Positions 18,778 through 27,860 of a stretch of 49,981 bases of DNA are shown here, piece by piece. The number at the start of each line of letters is the position of its first letter. Positions within the stretch are counted from its first letter, which is position 1. Both the position numbers and the translations under genes were made by a program. The notes under the pieces are model-generated. The model saw only the letters and a program-made list of their open reading frames with translations. It had not been told where the DNA came from and ran no database searches. Origin of the DNA: Candidatus Lambdaproteobacteria bacterium (lineage in GTDB: Bacteria; SAR324; JACQKK01); the NCBI GenBank assembly GCA_016204605.1, contig JACQKK010000117.1, positions 1-49,981 on the forward strand, written 5' to 3'.

Positions 18778-19980
18778 GTGTCCGAGCCGTCCTCCCTCCC
18801 GGCTTCCCATCCCATGGAGCGCCCGTTGGCGGAAAGCGTGTACCAGTGGCACGGCGATCCCGGGCAGGCGGCGATGGCGCGCGCACCGCTGGAGGCCGCC
18901 GCCGCGCTGCTGGAGGAGGGGTGGCGCGTGGGGCGACACCCGGGCGCGCAGCTCTACGTCTCCCGCTTCGGGCGGCCCGTGGTCGAGTTCGCCTGCGGCG
19001 AGGCGGCGCCCGGGGTCCCATTGACGCCGGAGAGCCTGCTGCCGTGGTTCTCCGCGTCGAAGCCGGTCACGGCCATGGCGATCGCGCTCCTGTACGACCG
19101 GGGATCGATCGGGCTGGACGATCCGGTGCGCGCCTATCTGCCGGGCTTCGGCGCGGGCAAGGAGGGCTGCACCATCCGCCACGTGCTCACCCACCAGGGC
19201 GGGTTCGCCGGCGCGGTGAACCATGCCGATCAGCGCCCCTGGGCGGAGATCATCGCCGCGATCTGTGCGTGGCCGGCCGAGTACCCGCCCGGCAGCAAGG
19301 CGGGCTACCATTCCACCTCGGGCTGGTACATTCTGGGGGAGATCGTGCGGGTGGTCGACGGCCGGCCGGTCGAGCGGTTCGTGACCGAGGAGTTGCTCGA
19401 ACCGCTCGGGATGACCTCCAGCTTCATGGGCATTCCACCCGGCCGGATCGCCGGGCTGGAACGGCGGATGGCGCGGGTGCAAGCCGGCCGGCTCTTCGGC
19501 GGGGAGCGGCCGTTCGTCACCGAAGATTTCATCGCCCTCGTCAACGACCCCGCCGAGTGGTCGCGCGTCAAGCCCGCCGGCGGCATGCGCGGCCCCGCCC
19601 GCGACCTGGGCCGGCTGTATGAGATGCTGCTGGCCGGGGGCCGCGCAGGAACCCGGTCGCTGATCGACCGGCGCACGGTGGCGCTGTTCACCGCCTGCCA
19701 CCGCTGGGGCATGCCGGACCTGACGCTGCAGAACGCCCCCCTGGCCTGGGGGCTCGGCTTCGGGCTCCACGGCAACAGCGATGTCTCGCCGAGCGCCTCC
19801 CGGCGGGTGTTCAACCACTCGGGCCTGGTCTCGACGGTGGCCCTGGGCGACCCCGACCGCGGCCTGGCCTGCGTGATCCTGACCACCGGGCTCCTGCCGC
19901 CGCTCGCGAACGCGCGCCGCCTGCGCGAGGTCAGCGGGCGCGTGATCGCCGCCTGCCTGCCGGCAGCGACAGGCGGGTAG
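18778..19980 (+). CDS. Serine beta-lactamase-fold hydrolase (class C / esterase family)
   Basis: A 400-residue protein counted from the GTG at 18778; an ATG at 18814 (MERPLAES) is an equally good start, and neither has a clear ribosome site. The SxxK catalytic motif is S92-A-S-K95 in PWFSASKPVTAMAI, a YHSTSG segment supplies the tyrosine motif, and NHSG near the C-terminus is the KTG-equivalent (HxG). RHVLTHQGGF is typical of the family. No signal peptide is evident, so a cytosolic esterase or peptidase is more likely than an antibiotic-resistance beta-lactamase. It resembles the EstB/LACTB-like group. Substrate unknown. Confidence 0.85.
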   Translation: MSEPSSLPASHPMERPLAESVYQWHGDPGQAAMARAPLEAAAALLEEGWRVGRHPGAQLYVSRFGRPVVEFACGEAAPGVPLTPESLLPWFSASKPVTAMAIALLYDRGSIGLDDPVRAYLPGFGAGKEGCTIRHVLTHQGGFAGAVNHADQRPWAEIIAAICAWPAEYPPGSKAGYHSTSGWYILGEIVRVVDGRPVERFVTEELLEPLGMTSSFMGIPPGRIAGLERRMARVQAGRLFGGERPFVTEDFIALVNDPAEWSRVKPAGGMRGPARDLGRLYEMLLAGGRAGTRSLIDRRTVALFTACHRWGMPDLTLQNAPLAWGLGFGLHGNSDVSPSASRRVFNHSGLVSTVALGDPDRGLACVILTTGLLPPLANARRLREVSGRVIAACLPAATGG

Positions 19981-20105
19981 CGCTCCCCCGGAGACCGCGG
20001 GGGGCGCGGGGGCCCCACCCGCGGGGTTCACTGCACCGGCTGTCACCGGAATTGCATGGCGCTGCCAAGGGCGGCGATCGCGCCCCAGGGGGGAATGGAG
20101 AAGCC

Positions 20106-21278
20106 ATGGCCGATCTGCACGTGGGGGTTGGGCTCTCGGAGGAGCCCGATACCGAAGCGGCGGCGCGCGACGCCGCCGGCGAGGCCATGCGCCAGGCGGG
20201 CATCGACCGCGCCGGCTGGGCGCTGTGCTTCTTCACCGGGCCGCACATGGCCCGCGCCGATGCCCTGCGCACGGTCATCATCCAGGCCGCACGCTGCGAA
20301 TCGCTGACGGGCTGCAGCGCCATGGGCGTGGTGGGCCGGGGCCGGGAGATCGAGGGCCGCGCCGCGCTCGCCGTGATGGTGGGCGCCACCCCGCGCATCG
20401 ACGTGCAGAGCGCCCTGCTGCCCCATACCGGCGAGGGGCTGGCCGGCCTCGGGGCACTGGCGGAAGGGTCGGGTCGGTCGCCAATGCTGCTGGCCATGCC
20501 CGATGCGTTCCATGTGGATACCCCGGCCTTCGTGGCCCGCTGCAACCGCGAACTGGGGCGGGTGCCGGTGTTCGGCGCGGGCTCCACCGATGACGGCTCG
20601 CTCGGCATCAGCCTCCAGCTCGGGATGGAGGGCGTGCGGGCGCGCTCGATCTCGACGATGTCGTTCGCCGGTGAGCTCGAGGTGGCGGTGGGGCTGACCC
20701 AATCCTGCGTGCCGGTGGGCGAACCCCATTTCATCACGGCCGCGGAGGATCACCTGCTGATCGAGCTCGACAGCCGCCCGGCTCTGATGCGCTACATCGA
20801 AACCGGCCAGCAACTGGGGATGGCTTCGTTCCAGGATGCCGTGCAGGAGATCATGTTCGGGTTCCCGCTCGATCCCGAGCGGCCGAGCTTCGAGGGCGAA
20901 GCGTGCGTGGTGCGCCATCTCGCGGGGCTCGAGCAGGCCCATCACGCGCTGGTGATGCCGCAGCCGGTGCCGCTGCACCACACGATGTCGTTCATGCACC
21001 GCAACGGCAAAGCCGCCGAGCGCGACATGCACCGCATGATCGCGGGCGTGCGCGCGCGCCTTTCCGGCCCGCCCGCTTTCGGCGTCTACTTCGATTGTGC
21101 GGGCCGCGGCCAGGGGCTATACGGCCGCAATGGCGTCGACAGCGCGGCCATCCGCGAGCGGCTGGGCGATTTCCCGCTGATCGGCATGTTCGGCGGCTAC
21201 GAGCTGGCGACCACCCTCGGCAGCGCCCGCATGTATACCTACACGGGCGTGCTGGTGCTGGTGCGCGTGCCCGCCTGA
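20106..21278 (+). CDS. FIST domain sensory protein (FIST N + FIST C)
   Basis: A 390-residue protein starting at the ATG at 20106, with GGAG 5 bases upstream. The N-terminal FIST domain shows the LTGCSAMGVVGRGREIEG segment, with the invariant cysteine context and a following AALAVMVG strand. The C-terminal FIST_C part ends with GLYGRNGVDSAAIRERLGDFPLIGMFGGYE, a strongly conserved family signature. FIST proteins are putative small-ligand (amino-acid) sensors often coupled to kinases or GGDEF proteins. Here it stands alone, with no output domain and no adjacent transducer. The 88-residue zinc-ribbon gene follows 51 bp downstream, probably co-transcribed. Confidence 0.88.
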   Translation: MADLHVGVGLSEEPDTEAAARDAAGEAMRQAGIDRAGWALCFFTGPHMARADALRTVIIQAARCESLTGCSAMGVVGRGREIEGRAALAVMVGATPRIDVQSALLPHTGEGLAGLGALAEGSGRSPMLLAMPDAFHVDTPAFVARCNRELGRVPVFGAGSTDDGSLGISLQLGMEGVRARSISTMSFAGELEVAVGLTQSCVPVGEPHFITAAEDHLLIELDSRPALMRYIETGQQLGMASFQDAVQEIMFGFPLDPERPSFEGEACVVRHLAGLEQAHHALVMPQPVPLHHTMSFMHRNGKAAERDMHRMIAGVRARLSGPPAFGVYFDCAGRGQGLYGRNGVDSAAIRERLGDFPLIGMFGGYELATTLGSARMYTYTGVLVLVRVPA

Positions 21279-21329
21279 CTCCCCGCGCCGTCTGCCGGGC
21301 GGCGCTCCACCCCACCACGATGGAAGGCG

Positions 21330-21596
21330 ATGGCCCGAAGACGCAAGACCATTCACTGCGAAGAGTGCGTGGAGGAGATTCCCTTCGACGAGATCGAGGA
21401 GGCGGACGGCCGGTTGATCTGCGGTCGCTGCGGCAGCGAGCTCGAGCCCCAGAGCGCGGACGTGTTCGAGGAGATCACCGGCGGTCGCGTGCGCCGGTTC
21501 TACTCCACCGACGATGACGATACGGAAGACGACCTCGACGAAGACGAGGGCGCCGTCCGGGTCGAGGCCGACGAGGAAGGCGAGAATCACCATTGA
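21330..21596 (+). CDS. Small acidic zinc-ribbon protein, function unknown
   Basis: An 88-residue protein. Two CxxC pairs (CEEC at about 10-13 and CGRC at about 32-35) form a likely zinc ribbon. The second half is extremely acidic, with runs of D/E (STDDDDTEDDLDEDEG), and the protein ends in two histidines. Such small proteins can be RNA-polymerase or ribosome-associated factors or redox/zinc sensors; nothing in the sequence decides. It lies 51 bp after the FIST gene and converges with the sirtuin gene. Confidence 0.7.
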   Translation: MARRRKTIHCEECVEEIPFDEIEEADGRLICGRCGSELEPQSADVFEEITGGRVRRFYSTDDDDTEDDLDEDEGAVRVEADEEGENHH

Positions 21597-21653
21597 CCGT
21601 CGCACCGCCGGCGAGCCGTCGCTTCCCGGTGCAGCCCCCGCGCGCAGGCCGAG

Positions 21654-22451
21654 TCAGGGCGCGGCGCCCCCCGGGCGCCCCCTGGCCTGGCGCCAGCCCT
21701 CGAGCAGGCGGGGCAGCGTCACGGCACAGTCCCCGCGCACGAGCACATCCGGATCGAGTCCGGCGGCCGGCGCCAGATTGAGTTCGATCAGCAGCCCCCC
21801 CTGGCGGCGCACGCGCCGGGGCAGCTCCGCCGCGGGGTAGACCTCGCAGGACGTGCCCACGATCAGCATCAGGTCCACATCCCGCACCAACGCCTCCGAT
21901 GCCGCGAGCGCCCGGCCGGGGATCTGCTCGTCGAACAGCACCACGTCCGGCTTGAGCAGCTGGCCGCAGCGGCCGCCTGGCGCGGGGGCCGGGCAGCGCG
22001 GCGGCCGTTCGAGGGGGAGCACCTCCGCCAGGGTGTAACCCGCGCCGCAGGCCAGGCAGGTGAACGTCGCCGGCGATCCATGGTATTCGATCACGGTGCG
22101 ACTCCCCGCGCGCTGGTGCAGCCCGTCGATGTTCTGCGTGACGATGCCGGCCAGGCCGCCTTCCGCCTCGAGGGTCGCCAGCGCCCGATGGGCCGGGTTC
22201 GGCGGCCGCTGCAGCATCCGCTCCAGCTCCGCGAACATGCGCCAGACCTTCGCCGGATCGGCGCGAAAGGCGCTGAGCGTGGCGTATTCGGCGGGGGGGT
22301 AGCGCAGCCAGAGGCCGGTCGCGCTGCGGAAGTCCGGGATGCCGCTGGGGACGCTCACCCCGGCCCCGGTGAGGGCGATGGCCTTGGACGCTCCGGCCAG
22401 CGCCCGGGCCGCCTGCTCGAAATCGGCGCCACGGTGAGGGGAGACGGTCAT
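21654..22451 (-). CDS. cobB: Sir2-family NAD-dependent protein deacylase
   Basis: A 265-residue sirtuin that removes acyl groups from lysine using NAD+. Seen: GAGVSVPSGIPDFRS (NAD binding), TQNIDGLHQRAG with the catalytic region EYHGS, and the zinc site built from CLACG and a later C...C pair (RCPAPAPGGRCGQ). LKPDVVLFDEQIP and the GTSCEVYPAAELP ribose-binding segment follow. Desuccinylases of the CobB/SIRT5 type have a YxxR motif; here the LWLRYPPAEYAT segment differs, so acyl preference is open. The gene symbol follows family usage only. The gene is monocistronic and divergent from the outer-membrane protein gene. Confidence 0.93.
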   Translation of the reverse strand: MTVSPHRGADFEQAARALAGASKAIALTGAGVSVPSGIPDFRSATGLWLRYPPAEYATLSAFRADPAKVWRMFAELERMLQRPPNPAHRALATLEAEGGLAGIVTQNIDGLHQRAGSRTVIEYHGSPATFTCLACGAGYTLAEVLPLERPPRCPAPAPGGRCGQLLKPDVVLFDEQIPGRALAASEALVRDVDLMLIVGTSCEVYPAAELPRRVRRQGGLLIELNLAPAAGLDPDVLVRGDCAVTLPRLLEGWRQARGRPGGAAP

Positions 22452-22604
22452 CGCGTCACGATATTTGCATGGTTAGCCTGCATCGTCCGGATTCGGGAAT
22501 CCGGGTGGATACCCGGCCACCAATCCCGCGACGGCGCGAACGCCGATCAGGAAGCGCCGCCGAAGCCGTACCGCCGCCAAACCGGCAACCCCTTGACCGA
22601 TTCC

Positions 22605-23549
22605 ATGGCCCGCGCCCGTTCCTCTCGCGCCCCATCCTCTCACGGCCCCGTGCGCCCGCTGATGGCCTGGATCGCCGCGATCGCAGTCGGCGCGGCCACC
22701 CTCGCGGCCCAGCCTGCATGGGCGCAGCCCGTGCCCGGCGTGCCGGGCGCACCGCCGGCCCCAGCCGCGCCGGGTGCGCCCGCCGTCCCCGCGGCAGGGG
22801 CCCCCGCAGGGGCCGCGCAGGCTGCTGCCGCCCCGCCTGGGCCGCTCGGCGTGCGCAATTTCAACCGCGTCACGTTTCCAGTGCTGGCCGACCAGCTTTC
22901 GTATGACCTCCATCCGTATTTGCAGTACTCGGGTGACGCCGCGTTCACGCGGGGAACCGCGGCGACGAGCGACTTCTCGACCATCGGCAGTCCGGGCACC
23001 GACAAGGGCGTCGATCCCGTCCAGAGCTTCATCCATTCGCTGCCGCCCTTCGGATTCGAGACCGGGCAGACGACGGGCATCCTCCTGCCCAAGGCGGTCA
23101 CCATCGGGTTCGACTACACCAAGTTCAGCCAGAAGGAGAAGGACGTCTCCGGCGCCAAGGCGCTGGACGATACCGCGCCCCGCATGTTGTCCAACACGTA
23201 TGTGTATCAGGCCGCGTTGCGCATCTACGCGCTCGACCCCACAGAAACCGGCTTGAACTACTTCGTCGGGATCGGCCTGGGGGTGCTCGATGGCCGGATG
23301 GCGGTGCAGACCGACGCCTTCGCGGCGAAACGAACCGTCAGCTACGGCCAGAGCCCCGTCGGCTCCACCCGGCTGGGACTGGAGACCAAGGGCGAGAACT
23401 TCGGGATCCGCTACGAGATCATGCTGTTGAAGGCCGAGAAGGTTCGTTTTTCCGAGAATCCCTTCCCCGGCCGGGATAACTTCCGCACCATCGATTTTTC
23501 CGGCACGCTGATCCGCCTCGCTTTATACTATCATTTCGGCGACCGATAG
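22605..23549 (+). CDS. Predicted outer-membrane protein with Pro/Ala-rich N-terminal stalk
   Basis: A 314-residue exported protein. The N-terminus has basic residues, a hydrophobic core (WIAAIAVGAATLAAQP) and an AWAQP cleavage site near residue 40. A low-complexity Pro/Ala/Gly stretch (about 41-75) follows, then a region with alternating hydrophobic strands. The protein ends LIRLALYYHFGDR, a C-terminal aromatic-rich strand typical of small beta-barrels. The ATG at 22605 was chosen because the signal peptide begins there; no strong ribosome site is seen. A sulfated or lipid ligand cannot be inferred. I do not recognise the family; an OmpW/OmpA-like 8-strand barrel is plausible. Confidence 0.7.
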   Translation: MARARSSRAPSSHGPVRPLMAWIAAIAVGAATLAAQPAWAQPVPGVPGAPPAPAAPGAPAVPAAGAPAGAAQAAAAPPGPLGVRNFNRVTFPVLADQLSYDLHPYLQYSGDAAFTRGTAATSDFSTIGSPGTDKGVDPVQSFIHSLPPFGFETGQTTGILLPKAVTIGFDYTKFSQKEKDVSGAKALDDTAPRMLSNTYVYQAALRIYALDPTETGLNYFVGIGLGVLDGRMAVQTDAFAAKRTVSYGQSPVGSTRLGLETKGENFGIRYEIMLLKAEKVRFSENPFPGRDNFRTIDFSGTLIRLALYYHFGDR

Positions 23550-23664
23550 CGGGGCGTCGGGGTTCGCAGAGCATCGCCTCGGCGGGCTGGGCGATCGGCA
23601 CGCGGCTTGCTGGAAACGCGGTGCGAGCGGGGGACTGGTGGGGCGAAGCAGGGGAGGCGGAGCT

Positions 23665-24051
23665 TCAGCGGTTCAGGAACAGCGAGTCCCTCAGCTTCTT
23701 CAGGTCTTCCGGATCGGCGGCGAGCAGCTCGTTGAACACGTCCTGGACGGTCAGGTAGACCCGCTTCTCCCGTTCGGCCTTCGCCTTCTCCAGGCGTTCC
23801 CGTTGCAGCTTCTGCTCCTGGATGTGCTCCCAGGCCCTGATCAGGCGACTCTCGTCCTCCACGGTGATGCTCTTGATCTGTTCGTCCGTGAACCCCGCCT
23901 CCTTGGCGACATCGAGGAGCCGCTGCAGCCGCTCCGCGTCCTGGAACAGCGCGCTTCCGGGTGGCTGCTGGCCGTGGGCCGGGGCCGACAGGGAGAGGGA
24001 CAGGGCCAGCGCGAGCGCCGATCCGGTGATCCATGTGGCGATACGCGTCAT
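23665..24051 (-). CDS. Small exported helical protein, unknown function
   Basis: A 128-residue protein with a clear Sec signal peptide (residues 1-27, hydrophobic core followed by AHGQQ). The mature part is charged and helical: a repeated K/E/R-rich coiled-coil-like stretch (about 75-100, EQKLQRERLEKAKAERE), then a short conserved-looking tail. It is probably periplasmic. It lies 140 bp after the cysteine desulfurase gene on the same strand. I do not recognise a family. Confidence 0.7.
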   Translation of the reverse strand: MTRIATWITGSALALALSLSLSAPAHGQQPPGSALFQDAERLQRLLDVAKEAGFTDEQIKSITVEDESRLIRAWEHIQEQKLQRERLEKAKAEREKRVYLTVQDVFNELLAADPEDLKKLRDSLFLNR

Positions 24052-24191
24052 GGGTGGTCATCCGCGGGTGGGTTCGCCGGAAGGGGCGAGGAGGCGGTTC
24101 GCCGCCCGGTGCCGAGGCGGCCGGCATCCTTCCAGCCATGAACGTTTCGTGCCGCGCCGCCCGGGTAGAGCCGGCGACCCCCACCGCCGGT

Positions 24192-25358
24192 TCAACGCCT
24201 TCCCGCCCGGAGCCGGCGCACCTGCGCCCGCAGCACCTCGCTGCAGCGGTCGATTTCGGCCGCTTGGGTAGCCGGCCCCAGGCTGATGCGCAGCGAGGCG
24301 CGCACGCGCGGCTCGGGCAGCCCCATCGCCAGCAGGACGTGGCTCGGCTCGATCGCCCCCGAGGAGCATGCTGAGCCGGCCGAGACGGCGATCCCTTCCA
24401 GGTCCAGCGCCACCAGCAAGCTCTCCGCCGAGAGGCCATCGAACCCGAGATTGGCGGTGTTCGGCAAGCGAGGCGCTCCGGCCCCGTTGAGGAAGAATCC
24501 CTCGAGGTCGCCGAGCTGTTCCGCCAGCCGGTCGCGCAGGGCGGCCACCCGTCCCCAGATTTCGGCGGCATGGGCATGCAGCCAGCCGGCCGCGGCGGCG
24601 AACCCGGCCACGAGAAAGGCGCTTTCGGTGCCGGCGCGCAGGCCGCGCTCCTGCTTGCCGCCGAGGACTAGGGGAGCGGGCTGCCAGCCCAGGCGCAGCG
24701 CCAGCGCGCCAATGCCCTTGGGGCCGCCCAGCTTGTGGGCGGCGAGGGTGGCGCCGTCCACGCCCCAGGTCGCCAGCGGCAGGGGGATGCGCCCGAACGC
24801 CTGCACGGCATCGGTATGGACCCGGATCGGCCGGTCGCCCTGGCGGCGGCGCACCTCCTCGACCACGCGGGCGATGGGCTGGATCACCCCCGTCTCGTTG
24901 TTGGCCGCCATCACCGAGACCAGCCGCGTCTCGGGGCGGATCAGCTCGCCCAGGGCCGCTATCTGCACCTCGCCCCGTTCGGTCACGGGCAGGTGGCTCA
25001 CGGCGACCCCGTGCCGCGCCAGCCAATCGGCGCCGCGCAGCACGGAAGGGTGCTCGACGGCGGAGACGATGACGTGGGCGGGCAACCCCTCTTCGGCCAC
25101 CGCGCGCAACACCAGCGCGTTGGCCTCGCTGCCGCCGCTGGTGAAGATCAGCTCACGCCGGCTCACGCCGAGCAGGTCGGCCAGCCGGGCGCGCTCCGCT
25201 TCCAGGGCGGCGCGGGCCGCCTGGCCGAAGGCATGGGGGCTGGAAGGGTTGCCGGGCAGTTCCCGCAGCGCCGCCGCCATGCGCTCGAACGCCACGGGCA
25301 GCAGGGGCGCGGTCGCGTTGTGATCCAGGTAGATGCGGGGCGGGGGCGCTTCCGGCAT
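24192..25358 (-). CDS. Cysteine desulfurase (NifS/IscS family)
   Basis: A PLP enzyme that takes sulfur from cysteine for Fe-S clusters, thiamin or tRNA thiolation. The 388 residues begin IYLDHNATAPLLP. FTSGGSEANALVLRA, SAVEHPSV, NNETGVIQPI and HTDAVQAFG are all present, with the PLP lysine in AAHKLGGPKG. The mobile-loop active-site cysteine is in SAGSACSSGAIEPS, followed by SHVLLAMG and LRISLG, the NifS/IscS class-I pattern. It is not next to iscU, iscA or nifU, so it may be a stand-alone desulfurase, for example for tRNA or molybdenum-cofactor sulfuration. The latter would fit the Mo hydroxylase 20 kb away, but that is speculation. Confidence 0.93.
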   Translation of the reverse strand: MPEAPPPRIYLDHNATAPLLPVAFERMAAALRELPGNPSSPHAFGQAARAALEAERARLADLLGVSRRELIFTSGGSEANALVLRAVAEEGLPAHVIVSAVEHPSVLRGADWLARHGVAVSHLPVTERGEVQIAALGELIRPETRLVSVMAANNETGVIQPIARVVEEVRRRQGDRPIRVHTDAVQAFGRIPLPLATWGVDGATLAAHKLGGPKGIGALALRLGWQPAPLVLGGKQERGLRAGTESAFLVAGFAAAAGWLHAHAAEIWGRVAALRDRLAEQLGDLEGFFLNGAGAPRLPNTANLGFDGLSAESLLVALDLEGIAVSAGSACSSGAIEPSHVLLAMGLPEPRVRASLRISLGPATQAAEIDRCSEVLRAQVRRLRAGRR

Positions 25359-25460
25359 GGGCGCGTCGCGGCGCGGAGCTCCTGGGGGCCGAAACGGGCG
25401 GCTCGCCCCGGGGCGGCTCCCAGGTCGCCATGGGGAACCCTGGAGAGCCCCCTTCCGTCT

Positions 25461-27860
25461 TCAGGAGCTGACGAGATGGAAGTGCGAGCGCTTGAATTCT
25501 CGCTTGTCGAGCAGCTTCAGGTAATGGTGGGCCATGTCCACGGGGTTGTCCAGGGCCTTGTCGAACTCCTCGCGGCTGCACGTGGCGATCAGCTGGGAGA
25601 AATGGACGCGCGCCTCGTACAGGTTCTTTTCCTGGAAGGCGATGATGCCGAGGTAGTAGATGGCCAGCGGAGACGGCACCGGGCCGGCCAGCACCTTGTG
25701 CAGCGCCTGCCGCGCCGCATCGACCTCGCCGATGTCCAGGTAGAACCGCCCCTGCTCCAGCAGATAGGGCACCCGCCCCGCGGGGTCGCTGAGACGGGCC
25801 AGATCGGCTTCGGCCCGCTCGAGAAACTCCGCCGGGTTGAGCGTGCGACCCTCGATGGCGGGGAACGCGATCAGCCGGATGCGATCGAGCAGCGCGCTTT
25901 CGCCGGCGCCCACCCGGTGGAGCCGCGCCGCCAGCAGCTCCGCATAGAGCTCGTTGAGGAACTGCGGCTCCGGCTGCAAGGGCACCGTGGCGCCGCAGCG
26001 CTTGCAGAGGAAGGGTTCGGACGTCCAGAGGTCGCGGGCGGCCGGCACCTGGCGCTGCTCGATGCGCTCCTCGTTCACGTACAAGGTGCGCAGCGCATAC
26101 TGGTAGGCGCCGCCGCAGGTGGGGCAGTGCAGGCGCAGCGCCATCGGCAGCGGGCCGCTGGCCGGCTCCGCTGGCTGGCCGTGGATCGCTTCCGGATAGG
26201 GCAGCCGGTGCACGTCGCAGACGAATCGGATCAACTGCTCCAGCTCGTATTCGCCGGGGCGGTAGTGCTCCAGCAGCGGCGGCAGGAAGCGGGCGTCCGG
26301 CAGATGGGTCATCAGCTCGACGAATGCGGGAAAGTGCCCGTTGATCAGCGCCGGGAAGTGACGCAGCAGCGCGGTTACGTCCGCCGCGCTGCCCTGGCGG
26401 CGGAACGCCTCCAGGGCGTAATCGACGGCCTGCGCGCGCCCTGCGCTCACGTACTCGTCGAGCCGCTCGCCGAGCGCCGCCAGCAGGCGCCCCATCAGCC
26501 CGGGCACGGGATACTCCCACGGCTGCGGCAACACCTGCTCGAAGGGGTAATCCACGCCATCGAGCTGCCGCGTGTAGAGCTTCCAGAGCGCGTCCTTCTC
26601 CTCGTCGCGCAGCCACGAGCCGAGCGGCACCCGTACCAGATCCGACCGGCCCGGCGACTCGCCCTGCTGCGCGAGCAGCCCCAGGATGCGCGCCATGAAC
26701 GGCGGCGAGAGCAGCGGCGACTGGTAGATGCGCGAGATGCGGCCGGCCTCCGCTTCGGGCGCAGCCAGGCACAACCCTTCCACGTGATTGAGCAGCGCCA
26801 CGAGCGGCAGCGAGACCAGCAGGTGGTGCTCCTCCTCCCGCACCTTGAGAATAGCCTCCTCCCACGAGTGCACCCAGCCGGCGCTGCCGCGCAGGAAGGC
26901 GAGCACGGCCTCGCTGAAGCGATCGGGCGGCACCAGACGCTGGATCATCGTGGGGCCGAGCTCGAGGAAGCGCTCCATGCCCGAGCGGGTGTTGGTGCAG
27001 CGGCCGAGCTCGTGCAGCAGCGCCCGCATCTCCGCATCGCCCACCGGCATGCCCAGCGTGGCGAGGCACTCGTGGTAGACGGCGGAGAGCGTATAGCCGC
27101 TGCTGAGCCGCGTCTGGAGGAACCGGCTCATGTTGGGCCGCCCCAGCGTCTCCACGAAGCGCCGGGTCAGGTGGTGGTCGTGGAAGATTTCCCGCGGGGC
27201 GCGATAGGCCTGGGCCAGGCGCTCGAGCTGGCCCGGGTGCTCGGCGTTCTGGCACAACTGCCGGAACAGGATCGCGTAGATGGAGTGGTTCTGGTGGCTG
27301 GCTTCCAGCCGCAACACCAGCTCCTCCCAGAACCGCTGGTTATCGAGCAGCAGCAGGGCCTCCGCCGCGGCTTCGAGCTCCCGGGTGTTGGTCTCGGTCT
27401 GGGCGAGCGCCTGGGCGAACCATTCGGCGAGCGGACGTGCCGCCGGCTCGTAGCCGAGCCGACCCAGGGCCAGCGCGGCCGCAGGCCGCAGCCCGCCCTC
27501 GTTCGAGACGGCGACGCGCAGCAGCGGGAAGGCGTAGGCGTGGATGCGGTACTTGCCGATCAGGCCAATGGCCGACTCGCGAATCTCGACGCGCGGCGAG
27601 TTCCACAGCCGCTCGATGAAGCGGCCGCATTCGCCCTGGTGCCGATCCACGAGCTGGAACGCCGACCACATCTTGACCTGGTCGCTCGCGGCGTCCAGCC
27701 GCTCCAGCAGGAACGGGATCTCGAAGTAATCCTCGCGCGGCATCGCCTCGGCGCGTTGCGGAGCGGGCTCGGCGGGCGCGTGCACCGAGGGGGTGCCGCC
27801 CCCGCGCCGTTCGCTCAGGTGAATCACGGTTTGGGGAGGTACTGATCCTGTGTCCACCAT
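25461..27860 (-). CDS. HEAT-repeat / zinc-ribbon / TPR protein, unknown function
   Basis: A 799-residue predicted cytosolic protein. The ATG at 27860 has GGGAGG about 9 bases upstream and overlaps the preceding lipoprotein gene by 37 bases; a later ATG (27743) lacks a site. The N-terminal 230 residues show HEAT-like helical pairs (for example SPRVEIRESAIGLIGKY and RPAAALALGRLGYEPAARPL). A long helical middle follows. Around residues 550-610 a zinc ribbon is formed by CPTCGG and CKRCG. The last 150 residues contain TPR-like units (LLEQGRFYLDIGEVDAARQAL, AIYYLGIIAFQEKNLYEARVHF). No enzyme motif is visible. It is probably a scaffold working with the TPR lipoprotein. The family is not recognised. 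Confidence 0.8.
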   Translation of the reverse strand: MVDTGSVPPQTVIHLSERRGGGTPSVHAPAEPAPQRAEAMPREDYFEIPFLLERLDAASDQVKMWSAFQLVDRHQGECGRFIERLWNSPRVEIRESAIGLIGKYRIHAYAFPLLRVAVSNEGGLRPAAALALGRLGYEPAARPLAEWFAQALAQTETNTRELEAAAEALLLLDNQRFWEELVLRLEASHQNHSIYAILFRQLCQNAEHPGQLERLAQAYRAPREIFHDHHLTRRFVETLGRPNMSRFLQTRLSSGYTLSAVYHECLATLGMPVGDAEMRALLHELGRCTNTRSGMERFLELGPTMIQRLVPPDRFSEAVLAFLRGSAGWVHSWEEAILKVREEEHHLLVSLPLVALLNHVEGLCLAAPEAEAGRISRIYQSPLLSPPFMARILGLLAQQGESPGRSDLVRVPLGSWLRDEEKDALWKLYTRQLDGVDYPFEQVLPQPWEYPVPGLMGRLLAALGERLDEYVSAGRAQAVDYALEAFRRQGSAADVTALLRHFPALINGHFPAFVELMTHLPDARFLPPLLEHYRPGEYELEQLIRFVCDVHRLPYPEAIHGQPAEPASGPLPMALRLHCPTCGGAYQYALRTLYVNEERIEQRQVPAARDLWTSEPFLCKRCGATVPLQPEPQFLNELYAELLAARLHRVGAGESALLDRIRLIAFPAIEGRTLNPAEFLERAEADLARLSDPAGRVPYLLEQGRFYLDIGEVDAARQALHKVLAGPVPSPLAIYYLGIIAFQEKNLYEARVHFSQLIATCSREEFDKALDNPVDMAHHYLKLLDKREFKRSHFHLVSS

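Noticed and set aside
18778..19980. Antibiotic-resistance beta-lactamase
   Set aside because: No signal peptide, and the motif set (SASK, YHS, HSG) fits the broad esterase/peptidase branch; the neighbours are not resistance genes.
14102..20046. Two very long minus-strand frames (1075 and 928 codons) opposite the FliG/FliM-like, gshA, EgtB and hydrolase genes
   Set aside because: They lie antisense to genes with convincing motifs, have no start signals, and their composition is typical of antisense frames in GC-rich DNA.
24735..27845. 1036-codon plus-strand frame opposite the desulfurase and HEAT protein
   Set aside because: Spans two genes and their intergenic gap, with no domain or ribosome site.
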